From JAAFIP01 sp963775085 (GTDB lineage Bacteria > Pseudomonadota > Gammaproteobacteria > Burkholderiales > Burkholderiaceae_C): DNA of 64,000 bases. Below are positions 16,464-24,379 of this stretch, one piece after another. The position numbers and the translations under genes were made by a program. The stretch is from positions 1 to 64,000 of the forward strand of contig CAVZHO010000012.1 in the NCBI GenBank assembly GCA_963775085.1. The letters are read 5' to 3'. Under the pieces are notes generated by a model, which saw nothing but the letters and a program-made list of their open reading frames with translations, had not been told where the DNA came from and ran no database searches. How positions within the stretch are numbered: the first letter of the stretch is position 1; each line of letters opens with the position of its first letter.

Positions 16464-16514
16464 GATATTTTGTGAGGTTTTCGGAGTCTTTGAAATCTTT
16501 GACTTGTTGGGCAC

Positions 16515-16808
16515 TCACACCGGAGAGTGCGTGCGCAGCCAGTCTTTCAGCGCCGCATCAATGCGCGTTTGCCAGCCGTCGCCACTGGCTCTAAAAGCCG
16601 CTGTCACATCAGGTGATAGACGGATGGTGATGCGATCCTTGACTATTTCGGCGGGTGGTCTGCCGCGCGGTTTCAGCATCGTCTTGGCGGTTTGTGCGCC
16701 AAACAGCTCGGGCAGTACATCTCTAGCGGGCCGGGCACGGGCTACGTCCTTTGCTGTCCATTCTGGGTTATCGTCATCTACCAGCTCAGGGTTTGGTCGT
16801 TTGGCCAT
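16515..16808 (-). CDS. brnA: BrnA-family antitoxin
   Basis: A 97-residue protein with a C-terminal ribbon-helix-helix segment (ITIRLSPDVTAAFRASGDGWQTRIDAALKDWL), characteristic of BrnA antitoxins. It neutralises BrnT and represses the operon by DNA binding. Its start overlaps the brnT stop by 23 bases, the usual toxin-first order. Confidence 0.92.
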   Translation of the reverse strand: MAKRPNPELVDDDNPEWTAKDVARARPARDVLPELFGAQTAKTMLKPRGRPPAEIVKDRITIRLSPDVTAAFRASGDGWQTRIDAALKDWLRTHSPV

Positions 16809-17061
16809 AGTGTTTTACCTCTCTAACGTTGGCTTTGCGTAGGCTGATGACGTGCACCAGGCCCGCGCGCGGCGTAAAAATCAATGCGTATAAGCGCTCT
16901 CCAATGCAACCCAGCGCCCTAAAACGCCGCTCACCGTAATTGTGGCGAGTGTCTTCGTCTATCAACGCGGTGGCCCAGTCCAACTCTGTAGCCAGGTTGA
17001 AATCCAGCCCACGCTCTTGGATGTTGCGGTTGTTTTTATCGGGATCAAAACTCAGTTGCAT
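16786..17061 (-). CDS. brnT: BrnT-family ribonuclease toxin
   Basis: A 91-residue toxin with the RelE-like BrnT fold. Motifs FDPDKNNRNIQERGLDF, RFRALGCIGERLYALIFTPR and ISLRKANVREVKHY match the family, including the basic catalytic residues near the C-terminus. In the cell it cleaves RNA when free of BrnA. The ATG lies only 8-9 bases from the -10 box, so the transcript is probably nearly leaderless. Confidence 0.93.
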   Translation of the reverse strand: MQLSFDPDKNNRNIQERGLDFNLATELDWATALIDEDTRHNYGERRFRALGCIGERLYALIFTPRAGLVHVISLRKANVREVKHYGQTTKP

Positions 17062-17069
17062 TTTTAATT

Positions 17070-17098
17070 ATTGTATGCACATTAATTAATGCTGTCAA
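17070..17098 (-). promoter_or_regulatory. brnTA promoter with palindromic operator
   Basis: On the minus strand a perfect TTGACA (17098-17093) is followed after exactly 17 bases by TACAAT (17075-17070). The spacer contains the perfect palindrome CATTAATTAATG (17080-17091), the likely BrnA operator. Confidence 0.88.
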
Positions 17099-17141
17099 TG
17101 GGTACTCGTTGTAAGGGCAATTTTGAATTTTGAGCTACCAC

Positions 17142-18284
17142 TCATGCATCCAAACCCTGCAACCATTGCGCTGCCCCGCGCACCATGACCCGCCCATGGT
17201 CTTGCTCCGCACGCAGGTTGCGCACCACTTGCACGGCCTGTGTGCTCTGCCACTGCTCGGCAAAACGTAGGAGGGCACGGTGCGGTTTGGTGTCAGAGAG
17301 TTTGCATTCGAACAGGTGCGTGAGCGTGTCGCCGGTGTTAGCTTTGTGGCTGAGGCAAAAGTCTACTTCAGCACCGTCTTTGGTGCGCACGTAGTGCAGG
17401 TCTACCTCTTTGCCCTGCGCGTCTTGCTGCCAATGGATGTGCTTTAGCAGGTGGCAGGCCACCAGGTTTTCAAAGCGCACACCGTCGTCGCCTTGCACTA
17501 GACCGGTGTCAAAAAAATACACCTTGGGGGCTTGCAGTGTGGCGCGGGCGATGTTGTGGTGCCAGGGGCGCACTACGAAGACGATGTACAGCGCCTCCAA
17601 AATTTCCAGGTAACGTTTGAGCGTAATGGGCGATACGTTCAGGTCGCGCGCCATGGACGCGAGCGACAGCGGCGAGCCGACGCGTTGGCGCAGCATTTCA
17701 GTAAACAGGCGCATCGCAGTCAGCTCGTACAGGCGTGAAAATTCGAGCACGTCGTTTCGGATCAGGCCGTCAAAGTATTGTCTGCGCCAGCGCTGTGCTT
17801 CTTCCGCACTATCGGCCAGGCAAGGCTCTGGGAAACCGCCACGCTCCAGCAAGTGGGTGAGGGCTGCCTCGGGCGCTGCGCCGGTTTGCTCGCACCATTC
17901 GCGTACGGAGAGGGGGTGCAAACGCCACGCAAAAAAGCGGCCCGCAAGTGATTCGCCCGCTTGCCTAATGGTGTCTAGCCTCGCGCTGCCCGTCACCAGC
18001 AGTTGCTGCGCTGCGGGTTTGCCGTCATATACGCCTTTGAGCCAAGACTTCCAGTTGGGCATCTTGTGGATTTCGTCTAGCACCAATAGTTTGGCCTGGG
18101 GGCTCCATGCCATGCGCGAGATGACGGCGCGGTCATCAGCCACGTCGTAGTTCAGGTACTGCCCTTGAGAGGCGCTTAGTAGCGATTGGCTGAGCGTGGT
18201 TTTGCCTACTTGGCGCGGGCCGGTGACAAACACCATTTTTTTGGCGAGATCACGCTGTACATGGTTGTCGATATAGCGTTGCAC
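17142..18284 (-). CDS. AAA ATPase with DUF4143 domain
   Basis: A 380-residue ATPase of the AAA_14/DUF4143 family. The Walker A motif is GPRQVGKTT (about residues 22-30) and Walker B is LLVLDEIH. A sensor-like VTGSARLD follows, then a winged-helix segment and a C-terminal nuclease-like DUF4143 domain with EVDFCLSH and FECKLSD (Asp, Glu, Lys spacing as in restriction-endonuclease-like folds). The cellular role of the family is not known; many occur singly near mobile or defence genes. The start is GTG 18284, just behind an AT-rich promoter with inverted repeats. Confidence 0.9.
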   Translation of the reverse strand: MQRYIDNHVQRDLAKKMVFVTGPRQVGKTTLSQSLLSASQGQYLNYDVADDRAVISRMAWSPQAKLLVLDEIHKMPNWKSWLKGVYDGKPAAQQLLVTGSARLDTIRQAGESLAGRFFAWRLHPLSVREWCEQTGAAPEAALTHLLERGGFPEPCLADSAEEAQRWRRQYFDGLIRNDVLEFSRLYELTAMRLFTEMLRQRVGSPLSLASMARDLNVSPITLKRYLEILEALYIVFVVRPWHHNIARATLQAPKVYFFDTGLVQGDDGVRFENLVACHLLKHIHWQQDAQGKEVDLHYVRTKDGAEVDFCLSHKANTGDTLTHLFECKLSDTKPHRALLRFAEQWQSTQAVQVVRNLRAEQDHGRVMVRGAAQWLQGLDA

Positions 18285-18349
18285 GCGACTATTTTATATT
18301 AAATTATATAAAAGTCGCGACTTTTTGATATTTTAATATTTTATAGTCG
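18285..18349 (-). promoter_or_regulatory. AT-rich promoter with two imperfect inverted repeats
   Basis: Two inverted repeats share a GCGACT/AGTCGC edge: 18285-18318 with arms GCGACTATTTTATAT and ATATAAAAGTCGC, and 18318-18349 more degenerate. TATAAT lies on the minus strand at 18308-18303. This looks like an autoregulatory site for the ATPase gene. Confidence 0.6.
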
Positions 18350-18405
18350 ATAGTTATCACGCTACCTATACGCACTTGGCTTGGCAGCAATTCATAAACC
18401 ACGCG

Positions 18406-19701
18406 CTACGGTATGGGCATCGGTGCATCGTCGGGGTGTTCCATGGCCATGGTCTTGTAGTCTGAAAACCAGGTGGCAGGCGGGAAGCTTGCGGGGTCGC
18501 GGGCAGCAAGATATTTGGCCAGATCGAAATAATTGATTTTGCGCATCGGAAGGTCGTCATCCAACTTGGCCGTGCCATGAATATCGGCCATGATGGTACG
18601 CGCCGCGTGCGCGTAAGCCCACGGTGCTGACCCCGTGCCTTCAAGCATGCCAGGCGCCAGAGAGTACAGGTTCGGCGCATCAAGAAACCGAAACAGCGAA
18701 CCGCATCGCTTGGCCAGCACACCAGCACTTGTGATAGTAGCCAGCGCGGGCGATGCAAAGTAACTCATATCCAATGTGTATCCGGTGCCCCACAGGATCA
18801 GATCTGCATCCAATTTTTTACCCACGGAGAGTTCTACCCCCCGACCGACGATGCGTGTAATTTCGCCTTGATAACGTTCAAGTAGGTGAAAATTTTCAAT
18901 CATCCGGTGCCGCCCGGGTATGAGCTGGTCGCGATTGAAATCAAAGTCGCCTTCGGGCCGAATATCGTCCAGGCCAAATTTGGCGTAGCGCCCACGCAGA
19001 TCAAGATTGACGCCGCGACTGATTTCTTCCACGGAGACATTTTGCATCTGCAGACGGGCCAGACCACGAATGTCGCTAGCAAGGTGCTTGGGCTTTCGGG
19101 TGGGCATCATCCAGCGCAGCGATCGGTACACCCAGACAATCCTGCGCGCCCGATATTCTAGACACAGCTCCAACAAGTCATACGCGGAGGCACCGCCGCC
19201 CACCACTACCACGTCTTTGCCCGCAAGCTGGGTGGGATCCTTCAACATACCCGAATGCCATTCACCTACCAAGGTGTTGGTTCTTTCGATCAGCGGAATA
19301 TACGGGTGGTTGTGCGCACCAGTTGCCGCTATCAGGTCTCGCGCGGCGTAGGTGTGCGTGGGTGTCGAGACCTGCCAACCTGCGACGGTCTCCTTGGCTT
19401 GGGTGACAGGGGTATTGAGCAATATCGCGGATGCCAGATTGAACTTATCCACCCACGCCTGAATATTACGGGCGATGCTGGCTTGGTCTACGCCTGTGAT
19501 CGGAATATCACCCAAGGTCCAGTCCTTCTGATGGATCTGGATGTCTTGCCAAGCAGGCAATTGCGCCCACAAGCCTCCCACCATAGTTTGCTTTTCGAGC
19601 AATAGCGCTTTAAGCCCCGCTTTTTGCGCGTAGTACAGACTGATAACGCCGCCAATTCCGCCACCAATAATGATGATGTCTAAGGGGTCGTGGGTTTTCA
19701 T
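18406..19701 (-). CDS. flavin-containing monooxygenase-like NAD(P)/FAD oxidoreductase
   Basis: A 431-residue two-dinucleotide-binding flavoprotein. The FAD motif is DIIIIGGGIGGVISLYY at the N-terminus. The NADPH motif is DVVVVGGGASAYD near residue 165. The late ILWGTGY is the ATG-like motif of group B monooxygenases. Such enzymes oxygenate S- or N-containing compounds or ketones. No partner genes indicate a substrate. The GGAGA ribosome binding site supports ATG 19701. Confidence 0.85.
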   Translation of the reverse strand: MKTHDPLDIIIIGGGIGGVISLYYAQKAGLKALLLEKQTMVGGLWAQLPAWQDIQIHQKDWTLGDIPITGVDQASIARNIQAWVDKFNLASAILLNTPVTQAKETVAGWQVSTPTHTYAARDLIAATGAHNHPYIPLIERTNTLVGEWHSGMLKDPTQLAGKDVVVVGGGASAYDLLELCLEYRARRIVWVYRSLRWMMPTRKPKHLASDIRGLARLQMQNVSVEEISRGVNLDLRGRYAKFGLDDIRPEGDFDFNRDQLIPGRHRMIENFHLLERYQGEITRIVGRGVELSVGKKLDADLILWGTGYTLDMSYFASPALATITSAGVLAKRCGSLFRFLDAPNLYSLAPGMLEGTGSAPWAYAHAARTIMADIHGTAKLDDDLPMRKINYFDLAKYLAARDPASFPPATWFSDYKTMAMEHPDDAPMPIP

Positions 19702-19839
19702 GGTCTATCTCCGATGTGCAGAGTTGCCCAATGCGTCTTGGTACAAGTCTAGTCTTGCGTTCGGTTTGAAGCAAGCCCCATAAGGTTGCTGCGCAGGTGC
19801 TGCGTGATATTTCCGGATTTTTTTGAATGTTCTTAACCG

Positions 19840-20964
19840 TCACAAACCCCGCAAAAACTCCAGCAGCAACGCTGTCAACTGCCCCGGCTGCTCTTGCTGC
19901 ACCCAGTGCCCTGCGCCACCCACCAAATGCACACTGCGCATATCGATACAGGCCGTGCGTTGCATCTTTTCAAACTCGCCGGGTTTTTGGTAGGTGCCCC
20001 AGTCGCTTTTGCCTGCGATGAACATGGAGGGGACGTGCATGGTACAGCCCGCCCAGGTTTGCAGCTCGGTGATAAAGCGTGGCTCTGCGCCGCAGCGGTA
20101 CCACTGCAGGCCGCCTTGGAAGCCGTTGCGTTGGTACTCGGCGGCGTAGAGGGCTAGCTCAGTTTCGGTCAGCCAATTACATGCGGCAATGTCGGCGGCG
20201 CTGGGCATGCGAGGCGCTACGGTTTGCGCCATGTTTTGATCAGCGTCCATGATGTAGTAGGTGGGCATTTGGGCCATCTCTGTGGCAGCGTAGGACGCGA
20301 GCACATGGGGCTGGTTGGCCTGCCAGTCCGCACTTTTGACATGGTAGTAGGCACGCAGAAAGGCGTGCACGCCTTGCGCGCAATGCTGCATGTCGGCATT
20401 GGCGGGCCGCGTGCCGTAGTAGGCCTGGTAGTGCTTGCGTGGGCGGGGCAGTGCGGCCAAACCTACGTGGTCTACGCCACCCGCAGGCAAGGGTAAAAGC
20501 GGTGGCCCGCCGAAGGGCGAGCTCATCATCACGCAGGCGCGAAACACGTCGGGCCGCAACACAGCGCACCAGGCGGCTACGGGCGAGCCAAAGTCGTGCC
20601 CCACCACGGCGGCCACGCTGCTGTGGCCCAGTGCGTTGACTAAGCCCAACGCATCGCGCACCAAATTGAGCACGCGAAATGGCTCCAGCGCGCCGTCGTA
20701 GTCAGCGCTCCATCCTGTCGTGCGGCCATAGCCGCGCTGGTCGGGCGCTATCACATGGTAGCCTGCTTGCGCCAATGGCAGTATGACTTTGCGCCAGCTA
20801 AAGGCCAGCTCCGGAAAGCCGTGCAGCAGCAAAATGGCCAGGCGCTGTGGCGCGCCATCGCTTGGAGGAAACCCCGCCTCCAACACATGCATGTCCAGGC
20901 CGTTAATGCCCGGTACGGTACGGGAGCGGATGCCGGGTGGGAGGACGCTGGCGTAGGGGATCAT
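19840..20964 (-). CDS. alpha/beta hydrolase, epoxide-hydrolase-like
   Basis: A 374-residue enzyme with the oxyanion motif HGFPELAFSWR, DQRGYGRT, the nucleophile elbow VVGHDFGSPVA (Asp) and the C-terminal His in GAGHWVQQEQP. This Asp-Asp-His layout is that of soluble epoxide hydrolases and fluoroacetate or haloalkane dehalogenases. An insert lid domain lies between. ATG 20964 is chosen because the upstream 26 codons are not family-like. It is the second such hydrolase in the window and lies upstream of the monooxygenase on the same strand. Confidence 0.88.
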   Translation of the reverse strand: MIPYASVLPPGIRSRTVPGINGLDMHVLEAGFPPSDGAPQRLAILLLHGFPELAFSWRKVILPLAQAGYHVIAPDQRGYGRTTGWSADYDGALEPFRVLNLVRDALGLVNALGHSSVAAVVGHDFGSPVAAWCAVLRPDVFRACVMMSSPFGGPPLLPLPAGGVDHVGLAALPRPRKHYQAYYGTRPANADMQHCAQGVHAFLRAYYHVKSADWQANQPHVLASYAATEMAQMPTYYIMDADQNMAQTVAPRMPSAADIAACNWLTETELALYAAEYQRNGFQGGLQWYRCGAEPRFITELQTWAGCTMHVPSMFIAGKSDWGTYQKPGEFEKMQRTACIDMRSVHLVGGAGHWVQQEQPGQLTALLLEFLRGL

Positions 20965-21085
20965 GGCTGCATTATGGCTGCGCGCGCTCAGGTCTTCTAG
21001 GGTGTTTACCGGGCTAGCGGTGCGCGGCGCAATGCAGGACAATGCGTTTGCATTTATAGATTAAAGTCTTTTATGCTCATTATTT

Positions 21086-21130
21086 AATAGCTGCTTACGC
21101 TATTAAATAAAGGGCTACAGCCATATTTAG
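21086..21130 (+). repeat. dispersed REP-like repeat, copy 3
   Basis: The sequence atagctgcttacgc, a variable centre with tattaaataaa, ggctacag and catattta lies in the promoter gap of the nitronate monooxygenase gene. Confidence 0.75.
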
Positions 21131-21154
21131 CACTCCAACTAATCAAAATATCTC

Positions 21155-22093
21155 ATGACCAACCGCGTTCTCGCCCACACTGGCGCTACCTACCCCATCG
21201 TGCAAGCCCCCATGGGCTGGATTGCGCGCACGCAGCTAGCCAGCGCGGTGTCGCGCGCTGGGGGCTTGGGGGTGATTGAAACCTCGTCGGGCGAGACGGC
21301 CAACTGTCAGGCCGAGATTCAAAAGATGGCGGCGCTGGGCTTGCCGTTTGGCGTGAACCTGCCGATCCGGTTTCTGAAAGACGATGCCATGCTCAATTTT
21401 GTCTGCGCGTCGGGGGTAAAGTTTGTCACCACCTCGGCGGGCAGCCCGGCCAAGTTTATTGCCCCGCTCAAGGGCGCGGGCATTATCGTGTACCACGCGG
21501 TGCCCACGGTGGACGCGGCCATGAAGTGTGTGGATGCAGGCATTGACGGCCTGGTGGTGGAAGGCGGCGAAGGCGGCGGGTTTAAAAACCCCGAAGAGGT
21601 GTCTACCCTGGTGCTGCTGCAAGCCATCCGCGCGCGCTGCGATGTGCCCATGATTGCCGCTGGCGGCATCTGCGATGGGCGCGGTATGGCCGCCGCCTTT
21701 GCACTGGGGGCCGAGGGCATCCAGATGGGCACGCGCTTTGTCAGCTGTGCCGAGAGCCCTGTGCATGCCAACTACAAAAACGCCATCGTCAACGCCAAAG
21801 AAACCGGCACCTTGGTGCTGAACAAAAAGTCCACCCCCTGTATCCGCGCCCTCAAGTCAGCGCGCACGCTGGCCATTTATGAAGAGGGCGTGATGTCGTT
21901 TGAGGCCATGCGCGGCATTCAAGACCTGTACTTTGGCGGCGACCTGGAGGCCGCGCCAGCGCTGGCGGGACAGACGGCGGGGTTGATAAATACCATCAAA
22001 ACCGCGCAGCAGATCATTGACGATACGGTGGCGGAGTTTTTTGCGATTACGCAGCGGTTGGGGGCACTGGGGCAGGCAAAGTCGTTTGGGTAA
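21155..22093 (+). CDS. nitronate monooxygenase / enoyl reductase II-like FMN enzyme
   Basis: A 312-residue TIM-barrel FMN protein. The sequence YPIVQAPMGWI at the N-terminus, VVEGGEGGGF (the phosphate-binding Gly region), APMIAAGGICDGRG-like PMIAAGGICDGRGMAAA and GIQMGTRFV are the family hallmarks. These enzymes oxidise alkyl nitronates or act as flavin enoyl reductases; the HGG-type catalytic His found in true class I NMOs is replaced here by an E-G-G segment. The native substrate is therefore unclear. Confidence 0.85.
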   Translation: MTNRVLAHTGATYPIVQAPMGWIARTQLASAVSRAGGLGVIETSSGETANCQAEIQKMAALGLPFGVNLPIRFLKDDAMLNFVCASGVKFVTTSAGSPAKFIAPLKGAGIIVYHAVPTVDAAMKCVDAGIDGLVVEGGEGGGFKNPEEVSTLVLLQAIRARCDVPMIAAGGICDGRGMAAAFALGAEGIQMGTRFVSCAESPVHANYKNAIVNAKETGTLVLNKKSTPCIRALKSARTLAIYEEGVMSFEAMRGIQDLYFGGDLEAAPALAGQTAGLINTIKTAQQIIDDTVAEFFAITQRLGALGQAKSFG

Positions 22094-22207
22094 AGAGCGT
22101 GGAAATTAAAGTCCTGTTACGTGCGCTATCTATCTTGTTTTTATGGACTGCTTTTTCATTCGTTACTGCTCACGCTATAAACCCAACATGATGGGTTATA
22201 CTTCAAC

Positions 22208-22441
22208 ATGGCAACTCTGCATCTGGCAAACCTTAGGTTGGTGATCTACCCCAACGACCACCCACCACCGCATACCCATGCATTAGGCCCCGGCTGGGAG
22301 TTGCGGATTGAGTTGAGTGACCCGCCTGCATTGATGACGGTAGCAGGGGCGTACAAAAAGCAAGACATTGCCCATGCATTGCTTGCTACGGCGGAGCACC
22401 TGTATGAGCTGCGCAAACTTTGGAGTGAACTGCATGACTAA
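22208..22441 (+). CDS. DUF4160-domain protein
   Basis: A 77-residue protein of the DUF4160 family, recognisable from the LVIYPNDHPPPHTHA segment. It overlaps the next gene by eight bases (ATG 22434 inside its C-terminal codons). DUF4160/DUF2442 pairs are widespread and predicted to be toxin-antitoxin-like, but their function is not proven. Confidence 0.75.
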   Translation: MATLHLANLRLVIYPNDHPPPHTHALGPGWELRIELSDPPALMTVAGAYKKQDIAHALLATAEHLYELRKLWSELHD

Positions 22442-22880
22442 AGCTACGTACCCCGCTTGGATTGAAAGCGAACTGGCCCGCGTGGACGAGGTGGCCAAGC
22501 GCAGTCTGCACCGCAGCGCGCAAAAGCCACGCCATGCGCTGGCCGCGCACTACGATGCGAGCAAAGGGCGCATTGTGGTCGAGCTGGACAACGGTGCGGA
22601 CTTTTCGTTCCCGCCGCAGCTGGCACAGGGCTTGGCCAGCGCCAGCAAGGCCGATCTTGCCGCCATTGAGGTATCGCCCTTGGGCACAGGCTTGCATTGG
22701 CCTCGGCTGAATGTGGACTTGACGGTGGACGGTCTGCTGATCGGTATTTTTGGCAGCCGCAATTGGATGCGCAGCCACGCAGCAATAGCGGGCGCTGCCA
22801 GCAGCCTCGCCAAATCCGCCGCCGCCCGTGCCAACGGAGCCAAGGGCGGGCGGCCGCGTAAGAGTGTTGTGCTGGGCTGA
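22434..22880 (+). CDS. DUF2442-domain protein
   Basis: A 148-residue protein. DUF2442 occupies residues about 35-105 (YDASKGRIVVELDNGADFSFPPQ, LGTGLHWPRLNVDLTVDGLL). A basic Ala-rich tail (AKSAAARANGAKGGRPRK) probably binds DNA. It is translationally coupled to the DUF4160 gene. Likely the antitoxin or regulatory half of a small two-gene module; this role is inference. Confidence 0.75.
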   Translation: MTKATYPAWIESELARVDEVAKRSLHRSAQKPRHALAAHYDASKGRIVVELDNGADFSFPPQLAQGLASASKADLAAIEVSPLGTGLHWPRLNVDLTVDGLLIGIFGSRNWMRSHAAIAGAASSLAKSAAARANGAKGGRPRKSVVLG

Positions 22881-22902
22881 ACGATGGCAATGGAGGCCAG
22901 GT

Positions 22903-23166
22903 ATGTTGCATAGATACCGAGCAGAATTGAATGGATCGCAATTGGTTTGGATCGATCAGCCACCTATACCATTGCAGCACCAGCGTGTGGTGGTGATCAT
23001 AGAGGCGCAGGCGCTGGATGCCCCACCAGGAGCCGAGCGCGTGCAAGGGTTTCGTAACGCACGCGGCTGTATGGGGCGTGCTAACCGCGAACAGGTGTTG
23101 GCAGGCTTAAACCGCTTCCGCAGAGACTGGGAGCGTGACCCATTGGGTGATGTGGTTCGCCATTGA
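22903..23166 (+). CDS. small antitoxin-like protein
   Basis: An 87-residue protein with an N-terminal beta-rich segment (YRAELNGSQLVWID) and a C-terminal helical tail (REQVLAGLNRFRRDWERDPL) resembling antitoxin tails that contact a toxin. No toxin gene follows, so it is an orphan if the guess is right. I take ATG 22903 with GGAGG upstream. The family is not recognised with certainty. Confidence 0.55.
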   Translation: MLHRYRAELNGSQLVWIDQPPIPLQHQRVVVIIEAQALDAPPGAERVQGFRNARGCMGRANREQVLAGLNRFRRDWERDPLGDVVRH

Positions 23167-23202
23167 GTCCCGCCACTAGTCGCCGGGGAGGGTGTGGTCA
23201 AA

Positions 23203-24180
23203 TTAAACCGCCAGCATCCCCATCAACCGCTGCCGAATAATCCCCTCGGCTTCGACCATGATGCGGTCGATCAGCTCTTTGACGGTGGGCACATCGTGGA
23301 TCAAGCCCGCCACCATGCCGCACGACCACGCTCCCGCTTCCATCTCACCATTGAGCATGATGCGCGGGTACACGCCGGCTACTTCTTCAATGATGTCTTC
23401 AAACTTCAGGCTGGCACCCAGCGTGCGCTCTTTTTCCAGCAGGCGGTCAACGGCGGCGTTGCGCAGCACGCGCTCGGTGTTGCGCAGCGGGCGCATCACC
23501 AGGCGGGTGTCCAGCTCGCTGGCGGCGACGATGGCTTGTTTGACGTTGTCGTGCACCGGCGCCTCTTTGGTAGCGATGAAGCGGGTGCCCATGTTCATGC
23601 CCTGCGCGCCCAGGGCCAAGGCCGCCACCAGTGAGCGGCCATCGGCCATGCCGCCGGAGGCGACGAAGGGGATTTTGAGCTCATCGGCCGCGCGGGGCAA
23701 CAAGATGAAGTTGGGAATGTCGTCCTCACCGGGGTGCCCACCGCACTCAAAGCCGTCCACGCTCACCGCGTCGCAACCGATGGCCTGGGCTTTGAGGGCG
23801 TGGCGCACCGACGTGCATTTGTGGATGACCTTGATGCCTGCTTCGTGCAAGGCGGGCAGCCATTTTTGCGGGTTGTTGCCTGCGGTTTCTACGGCCTTGA
23901 TGCCGCCGTCGATGATGGCCTGGATGTAGCCAGGGTAGTCGGGCGAGGTGACGGTGGGCAAGAAGGTGAGGTTTACGCCCAGAGGCTTGTCGGTCATCGC
24001 GCGGCATTTTTTGATCTCGTTGGCCAGCGCCTCGGGGGTGCGCTGCGTGAGGCCGGTGATGATGCCCAGGCCGCCCGCGTTAGACACGGCGGCGGCCAGC
24101 TCAGCAAAGCCCACGTAGTGCATGCCGCCCTGGATGATGGGGTGCTGGATGCCGAACATTTCTGTGATTTGGGTTTTCAT
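23203..24180 (-). CDS. nitronate monooxygenase-like FMN oxidoreductase
   Basis: A 325-residue TIM-barrel flavoprotein. It starts with MFGIQHPIIQGGMHYVGFAELAAAVSNAGGLG and has VDGFECGGHPGEDD, where the GGH segment supplies the catalytic His of nitronate monooxygenases, then PFVASGGMADGRS and GMNMGTRF. It would oxidise nitroalkanes/propionate-3-nitronate with FMN and O2. It is only distantly similar to the other NMO-like protein in this window. ATG 24180 gives the family N-terminus. Confidence 0.88.
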   Translation of the reverse strand: MKTQITEMFGIQHPIIQGGMHYVGFAELAAAVSNAGGLGIITGLTQRTPEALANEIKKCRAMTDKPLGVNLTFLPTVTSPDYPGYIQAIIDGGIKAVETAGNNPQKWLPALHEAGIKVIHKCTSVRHALKAQAIGCDAVSVDGFECGGHPGEDDIPNFILLPRAADELKIPFVASGGMADGRSLVAALALGAQGMNMGTRFIATKEAPVHDNVKQAIVAASELDTRLVMRPLRNTERVLRNAAVDRLLEKERTLGASLKFEDIIEEVAGVYPRIMLNGEMEAGAWSCGMVAGLIHDVPTVKELIDRIMVEAEGIIRQRLMGMLAV

Positions 24181-24379
24181 TGATGTGCCTTGGGAAACAG
24201 GATCTACAAATGTCTCCGGAAACAAGGGCGCATTATTTATCGTTTACCCTTGGGCGGGCTTCCCTTTGCCGCTTCTTTGCCTTGTACGGGAGCAGGTAGG
24301 CGGTGTACTCAGCTACGCGCCTGGGCGTGCACAGTCCTGAAGTCAGGCACCGTGTTTTCGAACGCCAGCAACCTCCAGC

